DNA from: Streptosporangiaceae bacterium
Lineage (GTDB): Bacteria > Actinomycetota > Actinomycetes > Streptosporangiales > Streptosporangiaceae
Reading direction: 5' to 3'
Assembly (NCBI GenBank): GCA_030052355.1
Contig: JASIGS010000063.1
Coordinates: 1 to 9,860 of the forward strand
Length of the DNA stretch: 9,860 nt
Positions 6,488 to 9,860 of the stretch are shown here, one piece after another. A program made the position numbers and the translations under genes. The notes beneath the pieces are model-generated. The model was not told the DNA's origin and did no database searches. It saw nothing but the letters and a program-made list of their open reading frames with translations. How positions within the stretch are numbered: the first letter of the stretch is position 1; the number at the start of each line of letters is the position of its first letter.

Positions 6488-7092
6488 AGCTCTCCTCTGG
6501 CAACCACCGGTCCTGGGCTGACCGGCACCAGCGCTCCTGATGTAACGGCCGCCTCGTAGCGTACCGCTGCCAGCGCGAGCAGCCCGGCCAGGACGTCCGC
6601 TGTCGCCTTGGCGTCGGCAAGGGCCCGGTGACACGGGGCGGTCTTGGCGCCGAAGTAGCTGGCCAGCGTGGACAGCTTGCAGTCGGGGACGTCCCGCGGC
6701 CGCAGCAGCAGCCGGGCCAGCACGGCCGTGTCCAGCACGGCGGCCGCCGGCCACCGGATGCCGCTCGCGGCGCACGCGGCGGCCAGGAAGCCGATGTCGA
6801 ACGGCGCGTTGTGCGCGACGAGGACGCAGCCACGCGCGAAGGCGAGGAACGCGGTCAGCGTCGCGGTGGCGCCCGGCGCGCGGCTGACCATCTCGTCGGT
6901 GATGCCGGTCAGCTCGGTGATGTCCGGCGGGATGGGGCTGGGCGGCCGGATCAGGCTGGCGAACTCGCCGGTGAGAAGGCCGCCGCTCAGCCGGACGGCG
7001 CCGATCTCGGTGATGGTCGCCTGGTCCGCTAGCCAGCCGGTCGTCTCGACATCGACCACCACGAGGTCGACGGCGGCCAGGGATCCGGTCAT
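6466..7092 (-). CDS. DEDDh-family 3'-5' exonuclease (DnaQ-like)
   Basis: This 208-aa protein has the complete DEDDh exonuclease signature: D14 and E16 in DVETTG, D99 in HNAPFD, and H155 with D160 in HRALADA. These bind two metal ions and cut nucleotides from 3' ends, as in the DNA polymerase III epsilon subunit and RNase T. The domain fills almost the whole protein, with a short variable C-terminal tail (about 178-208). The syntenic M. tuberculosis gene Rv2191 encodes this domain fused to a GIY-YIG nuclease; that second domain is absent here, and its place is taken by the RAM gene. Its cellular substrate is unknown. The ATG at 7092 has no SD; TACCGT (7099-7104 on the complement) ends 6 nt upstream, consistent with a leaderless mRNA. 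Its last 22 bp overlap the RAM gene. Confidence 0.92.
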   Translation of the reverse strand: MTGSLAAVDLVVVDVETTGWLADQATITEIGAVRLSGGLLTGEFASLIRPPSPIPPDITELTGITDEMVSRAPGATATLTAFLAFARGCVLVAHNAPFDIGFLAAACAASGIRWPAAAVLDTAVLARLLLRPRDVPDCKLSTLASYFGAKTAPCHRALADAKATADVLAGLLALAAVRYEAAVTSGALVPVSPGPVVARGELWSPQLS

Positions 7093-7271
7093 GAGGCCAC
7101 GGTAGGACCGGGTGCCGACAATTTCCGGTTAAGGCACGCCTATGCGGGGCCGGCCCCGGCGCGAACGCGCCGGACACGCGACGGGAATGCGCGAAGTGGT
7201 GGAATCCACCCTGTGAGATTCGCTAATGTCATGCGACGAGCGGCGGAACGAAAAAGGAGCGTGTCACGAAG
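7093..7271. promoter_or_regulatory. Divergent, palindrome-rich spacer between exonuclease and NlpC/P60 genes
   Basis: This 179-bp spacer must hold the promoters of both divergent genes. On minus, TACCGT (7099-7104) is a -10 candidate for a leaderless exonuclease mRNA. On plus, TAATGT (7224-7229) is a -10 candidate, with AGGAG (7255-7259) as the ribosome site for the GTG at 7272. In the middle sits a perfect 14-bp palindrome (7145-7158, CGGGGCCGGCCCCG), overlapped by CCGGCGCG/CGCGCCGG around AA (7156-7173). A further dyad GGTGGA-A-TCCACC (7198-7210) covers the expected -35 position of the plus promoter. No canonical -35 is visible. I see no ydaO-type c-di-AMP riboswitch. Confidence 0.5.
7198..7210. 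promoter_or_regulatory. 13-bp dyad, possible operator at the NlpC/P60 promoter
   Basis: GGTGGA and TCCACC are exact reverse complements around a single central A. The dyad begins 26 bp before the putative -10 TAATGT at 7224, so it overlaps where the -35 element would lie. That is a typical place for a repressor or an activator to bind. The protein involved is unknown, and no regulator gene adjoins it. Confidence 0.35.
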
Positions 7272-8291
7272 GTGCAGGCGGCGCCAGCGATTCGCAGGAT
7301 CGTAAGGCGACGAGTCGCGATCGTGACCGCCCCGGTGTTCCTGGGTGGATTGCTGCTGGGAATCACCGGCAGCGCCGGGGCGGCGCCGATGCCGACAGTC
7401 ACTCAGGTGGTGCACCGGATCGATCAGCTGGATACCCAGCTCAACCGGCTGGACCAGCAGTACGACCAGGTGCAGCAGGAGATCAGCTCGACGCGCGCTC
7501 AGCTCAAGGTCGTCAACGCCGAGGTACTCGCCAACTCCGCGAAGTTCAGGCAGATGCAGGCCGAGGTCGAGAGGATCGCGATCACCGCGTACGAGGACGG
7601 CGGCGTGAACACCCCGATCGCGCTGCTGACCTCCGGTAACCCTCAGCAGATCCTGAACAAGTCGTCGATCCTGCTCGAGCTGACGGACAACAACGATGAT
7701 CAGATAGGCCAGTTCCTGGCCGCGGCCCGGCAGCTGACCCAGACTGAGGAGCTCGCCAGCCGGACGGATGTCGCCATCAAGCAGCTGGCGGCGAGCCTCA
7801 GCACGCGCAAGAAGAACCTGGAAAAGATGAGCAGCCAGGAAGAGGCGCTGCTGGCACAGCTCTCGCCTAACGAGGCGGCAGGCCTCGGCCCAGGGGACGG
7901 CGCGACTCAGGCGACGGACCCGCTCCCGGACAAGACCGAAGCTGAAAAGGCGGTCGCCTACGCCTACGATCAGCTCGGCTGCGAGTACGTCTACGGCGGC
8001 ACGGGCCCGTGCGACCTCGGTTTCGACTGTTCCGGGCTCACCATGGAGTCCTGGGCCGCCGCGGGTGTCTCGATCCCGCGTACCAGTTACGAGCAGTGGG
8101 ACGACCTGCCGCACGTGAGCCTCAGCGATCTTCAGCCGGGCGACATCCTCGTCTTCCTTGACGCCGGCCACGTCGGCATCTACGTGGGAGACAACAAGCT
8201 GATCGACGCGCCGCAGACAGGGCAAGTCGTGCAGCTCGTCGATTTCACGGGCTGGTACCGGGAGAACGTCGACGGCGCGGTAGTGCCCTGA
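7272..8291 (+). CDS. Secreted NlpC/P60 family peptidoglycan hydrolase
   Basis: This 339-aa exported protein should cut peptide stems in peptidoglycan (D,L-endopeptidase). An Arg-rich N-terminus, a hydrophobic core (about 16-31) and a GSAGAA site near residue 38 form a signal peptide. A long Gln/Leu-rich coiled-coil region (about 42-105 and 140-198) precedes a Pro/Asp linker and the C-terminal NlpC/P60 domain (about 222-339). The nucleophile is C253 in FDCSG and the base is H300 in AGHVGIYVG. D312, 12 residues on, sits where RipA has its Glu. C237 and C247 flank the active-site segment and could pair. The domain order matches RipA-like and Rv2190c proteins, whose coiled coil can restrain the enzyme. 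The GTG at 7272 has AGGAG 12 nt upstream, a long spacing, but is the only start giving a full signal peptide; a closer GTG at 7261 is out of frame. Confidence 0.93.
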   Translation: MQAAPAIRRIVRRRVAIVTAPVFLGGLLLGITGSAGAAPMPTVTQVVHRIDQLDTQLNRLDQQYDQVQQEISSTRAQLKVVNAEVLANSAKFRQMQAEVERIAITAYEDGGVNTPIALLTSGNPQQILNKSSILLELTDNNDDQIGQFLAAARQLTQTEELASRTDVAIKQLAASLSTRKKNLEKMSSQEEALLAQLSPNEAAGLGPGDGATQATDPLPDKTEAEKAVAYAYDQLGCEYVYGGTGPCDLGFDCSGLTMESWAAAGVSIPRTSYEQWDDLPHVSLSDLQPGDILVFLDAGHVGIYVGDNKLIDAPQTGQVVQLVDFTGWYRENVDGAVVP

Positions 8292-8293
8292 CG

Positions 8294-8305
8294 GCCCGAT
8301 CGGGC
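8294..8305. repeat. 12-bp perfect palindrome just after the NlpC/P60 stop
   Basis: GCCCGATCGGGC starts 3 bp after the TGA of the hydrolase gene and is its own reverse complement. As RNA it could form only a short stem with a tight loop, so as DNA it may be a protein site or part of a composite terminator with the hairpin at 8318-8344. Confidence 0.45.
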
Positions 8306-8317
8306 TGAGACCTGGCG

Positions 8318-8344
8318 TACCCTGGCGGCCTGCCCGCCAGGGTA
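8318..8344 (+). terminator. Strong 11-bp hairpin between NlpC/P60 and pimB'
   Basis: TACCCTGGCGG and CCGCCAGGGTA are exact reverse complements around the 5-nt loop CCTGC, giving a very stable GC-rich stem-loop. It lies 26 bp past the hydrolase stop and 18 nt before the pimB' start, ending 9 nt before that gene's GGGGAG ribosome site. There is no U-tract after it. It could be a U-less terminator, a processing or stability element that uncouples the two genes, or a translational control element. Its first bases, TACCCT, also fit a TAnnnT -10 box. Confidence 0.5.
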
Positions 8345-8362
8345 GGGGCTGCTGGGGAGCCT

Positions 8363-9496
8363 ATGAGCAAGGTGCTGATCGTCACGAACGACTTCCCGCC
8401 GCGTCGCGGCGGGATCCAGTCGTTCGTGCACGCCCTGGCGCTCAGGCTGCCGGCCGATGGCGTGGTGGTCTACGCCCCCGCCTGGGACGGCGCTGCCGAG
8501 TTCGACGCCAGGCAGCCGTTCCCCGTCATCCGGCACCCTGGCTCGCTGATGCTGCCGGTGCCTTCGGTGAGCGACCGCGCCTGCGCGCTGCTGGCCGCGC
8601 ACGGCTGCGACAGCGTCATCTTCGGCGCCGCGGCACCACTCGGGCTGCTGGCGCCGAAGCTGCGCAGGGCGGGCGCGCAGCGGATCGTGGGCCTGACGCA
8701 CGGCCATGAGGCCGGCTGGGCCGCGCTGCCGGGCGCCAGTTCGCTGCTGCGCCGGATCGGTGACGAGGTCGACGTGCTGACCTACCTGGCCGAGTACTTC
8801 AGGGTCCGGCTGGCCCGCGCGCTCTCAGACCAGGCGTCGGAGCGCATGGTGCGGCTGACACCGGGAGTGGACCCGGCTGTTTTCAGGCCGGGCGCCGGCG
8901 GCGCGCTGGTGCGGGAGCGCCTCCGCATCGCCGCGGACCGGCAGGTCGTCGTGTGCGTGTCCCGGATGGTGCCGCGCAAGGGTCAGGACACGCTGATCAA
9001 GGCGTGGCCGCAGGTGCTCGCCAGGTCGGCTGGCGACCCGCTGCTGCTGCTCGTGGGCGACGGCCCGTACCGGCCGGCCCTACAGCGCCTCGCGGCCGCT
9101 TCCTGCCCGGCCCGCTCGGTGCTTTTCACCGGCCCGGTCGGCTGGGAGGAGCTGCCGGCGCACTACGACTGTGCCAACGTCTTCGCCATGCCGTGCCGGA
9201 CCCGGCGGGCCGGGCTTGACGTGGAGGGCCTCGGCATCGTGTACCTGGAGGCCTCGGCCACCGGGCTGCCGGTCGTCGGTGGCGACTCCGGGGGTGCGCC
9301 CGACGCGGTGCTTGACGGCGAGACCGGGTATGTCGTCCCGGGCCGCGGCGTGCCGGCGGTCACGAGCCGGCTTGCGGAGCTGCTGGCCGACCCGGCGGGC
9401 GCGGCGGCCATGGGCGAGAAGGGCAGGTCGTTCGTGGAGCGGGAGTGGACCTGGGACCTGGTCGCCGGCCGGCTGCAGCAGATCCTGGCCGGCTAG
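8363..9496 (+). CDS. pimB': PimB'-like GT4 mannosyltransferase (phosphatidylinositol mannoside synthesis)
   Basis: This 377-aa GT-B fold glycosyltransferase closely resembles actinobacterial PimB', which transfers mannose from GDP-mannose to phosphatidylinositol monomannoside on the inner face of the membrane, giving Ac1PIM2. Visible features are the N-terminal VTNDFPPRRGGIQS with the glycine loop (16-18), FGAAAPL (87-93), HGHEAGW (113-119), the sugar-nucleotide phosphate-binding R201 and K206 in SRMVPRKGQD, and the EX7E motif E288-E296 in DVEGLGIVYLEA. FAMPCRTR (274-281) is also typical. Length matches the family. The ATG at 8363 has GGGGAG only 3 nt upstream. The position next to NlpC/P60 and a FadD15-like gene matches M. 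tuberculosis Rv2188c. A related GT4 enzyme with another lipid acceptor is possible, but the family-specific motifs make PimB' the best call. Confidence 0.88.
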   Translation: MSKVLIVTNDFPPRRGGIQSFVHALALRLPADGVVVYAPAWDGAAEFDARQPFPVIRHPGSLMLPVPSVSDRACALLAAHGCDSVIFGAAAPLGLLAPKLRRAGAQRIVGLTHGHEAGWAALPGASSLLRRIGDEVDVLTYLAEYFRVRLARALSDQASERMVRLTPGVDPAVFRPGAGGALVRERLRIAADRQVVVCVSRMVPRKGQDTLIKAWPQVLARSAGDPLLLLVGDGPYRPALQRLAAASCPARSVLFTGPVGWEELPAHYDCANVFAMPCRTRRAGLDVEGLGIVYLEASATGLPVVGGDSGGAPDAVLDGETGYVVPGRGVPAVTSRLAELLADPAGAAAMGEKGRSFVEREWTWDLVAGRLQQILAG

Positions 9497-9503
9497 ACAC
9501 CAG

Positions 9504-9860
9504 CTAGCTCGCGTAGAGCTCGTCGATCTCGGCGGCGAAAGCCTTCGCCACCTCGGCCCGCCGGACCTTCAGCGACGGCGTGAGGTAGCCGTTTTCTGTG
9601 GTGAAGTCCTCCGTCAGCAGGCGGAACTTGCGTATGGACTCGGCTCTCGAGACGGCCTGGTTCGCGTCGTCGACGGCGGCCTGGATGTCGGCGATCAGCT
9701 CAGGGTCGGACACCAGGTCGGCGACCGTGGCCTGCTCCGGCTTCCCGTGCTGCCGCTTCCAGTGCTCCAGCGCCTCGGCGTCGAGGGTGATCAGGCAGGC
9801 GACGAACGGGCGCCGGTCGCCCACCACCATGCACTGGCTGATCAGCGGGTGAGCGCGCAG
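9504..9860 (-). CDS. Long-chain acyl-CoA synthetase (FadD15-like), C-terminal part, cut by window edge
   Basis: Only the last 118 residues are in the window; the frame stays open to the right edge, so the start and catalytic core lie beyond it. The stretch begins LRAHPLISQCMVVGDRRPF and continues VACLITLDAEAL, the C-terminal subdomain of the AMP-forming ligase family that activates fatty acids to acyl-AMP and then acyl-CoA. NGYLTPSLKVRR near the end carries the Lys expected at the conserved A10 position that contacts the adenylate. It then ends in a short helical tail. Its stop faces that of pimB' across 7 bp. In M. tuberculosis the syntenic gene is fadD15 (Rv2187). An internal ATG at 9830 is not the real start. 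Confidence 0.9.
   Translation of the reverse strand: MRAHPLISQCMVVGDRRPFVACLITLDAEALEHWKRQHGKPEQATVADLVSDPELIADIQAAVDDANQAVSRAESIRKFRLLTEDFTTENGYLTPSLKVRRAEVAKAFAAEIDELYAS

Noticed and set aside
6488..7177. Long N-terminal extension of the RAM protein frame
   Set aside because: The extension is a shadow of the exonuclease gene; the GTG at 6487 has a strong SD and starts the domain exactly.
7093..7271. c-di-AMP (ydaO) riboswitch before the NlpC/P60 gene
   Set aside because: Such elements precede some actinobacterial wall hydrolase genes, but none of the conserved core is seen, and the likely transcription start leaves a leader of only about 35 nt.
7140..8225. 361-codon minus-strand frame opposite the NlpC/P60 gene
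   Set aside because: Composition is that of an antisense shadow; the plus frame has a signal peptide, coiled coil and catalytic domain.
1..9860. Mobile element, phage, CRISPR or defence system
   Set aside because: No transposase, integrase, direct-repeat array, nuclease-helicase set or toxin pair is visible; all clear genes are core housekeeping functions.

Overview
The window comes from a high-GC actinomycete chromosome. Codons end mostly in G or C, GTG starts are used, and several genes seem to lack a Shine-Dalgarno (SD) sequence and sit right behind a TAnnnT box. The gene set is also actinobacterial: a two-haem cytochrome c (QcrC) bc complex, a three-helix Rieske protein, a short CtaE, PimB' and a FadD15-type ligase. 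A non-mycolate filamentous actinomycete, perhaps Streptosporangiales-like, is my inference from the receiver-like gene next to trpD and the stand-alone RAM (Lrp ligand-binding) protein; no species call is possible.

Layout. Positions 1-381 have no convincing gene but hold several stem-loops downstream of qcrB. Positions 382-4673 (minus strand) carry a tight operon, ctaE-qcrC-qcrA-qcrB, with gaps or overlaps of +20, -8 and -4 bp. It encodes subunit III of the aa3 oxidase and all three subunits of the cytochrome bcc complex. A 60-bp divergent promoter region follows. Then come, on plus, a 135-aa degenerate response-regulator receiver (4734-5141) and, 4 nt later, trpD (5146-6198). Facing trpD with only 4 bp between the stops is a minus-strand pair: a DEDDh exonuclease (6466-7092) whose end overlaps by 22 bp a 94-aa Lrp/AsnC-type RAM protein (6203-6487). 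After a 179-bp divergent, palindrome-rich spacer, a secreted NlpC/P60 hydrolase (7272-8291) and a PimB'-like mannosyltransferase (8363-9496) follow on plus, separated by an 11-bp perfect hairpin. The end of a long-chain acyl-CoA synthetase (9504-9860, minus) runs off the right edge.

From general knowledge, gene order and orientation match the M. tuberculosis block Rv2187 (fadD15) - Rv2188c (pimB') - Rv2190c (NlpC/P60) - Rv2191 (exonuclease) - Rv2192c (trpD) - Rv2193 to Rv2196 (ctaE-qcrCAB). Differences here are the inserted receiver-like gene, the inserted RAM gene, no Rv2189c counterpart, and an exonuclease without the GIY-YIG half of Rv2191. This is mostly an ordinary, conserved core region: respiratory supercomplex, tryptophan synthesis and cell-envelope genes. 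The least explained parts are the degenerate receiver between the respiratory operon and trpD, the RAM gene on trpD's other side, and the dyad-rich spacers. I found no clear sign of a wholly new system, mobile element, CRISPR array or RNA gene.
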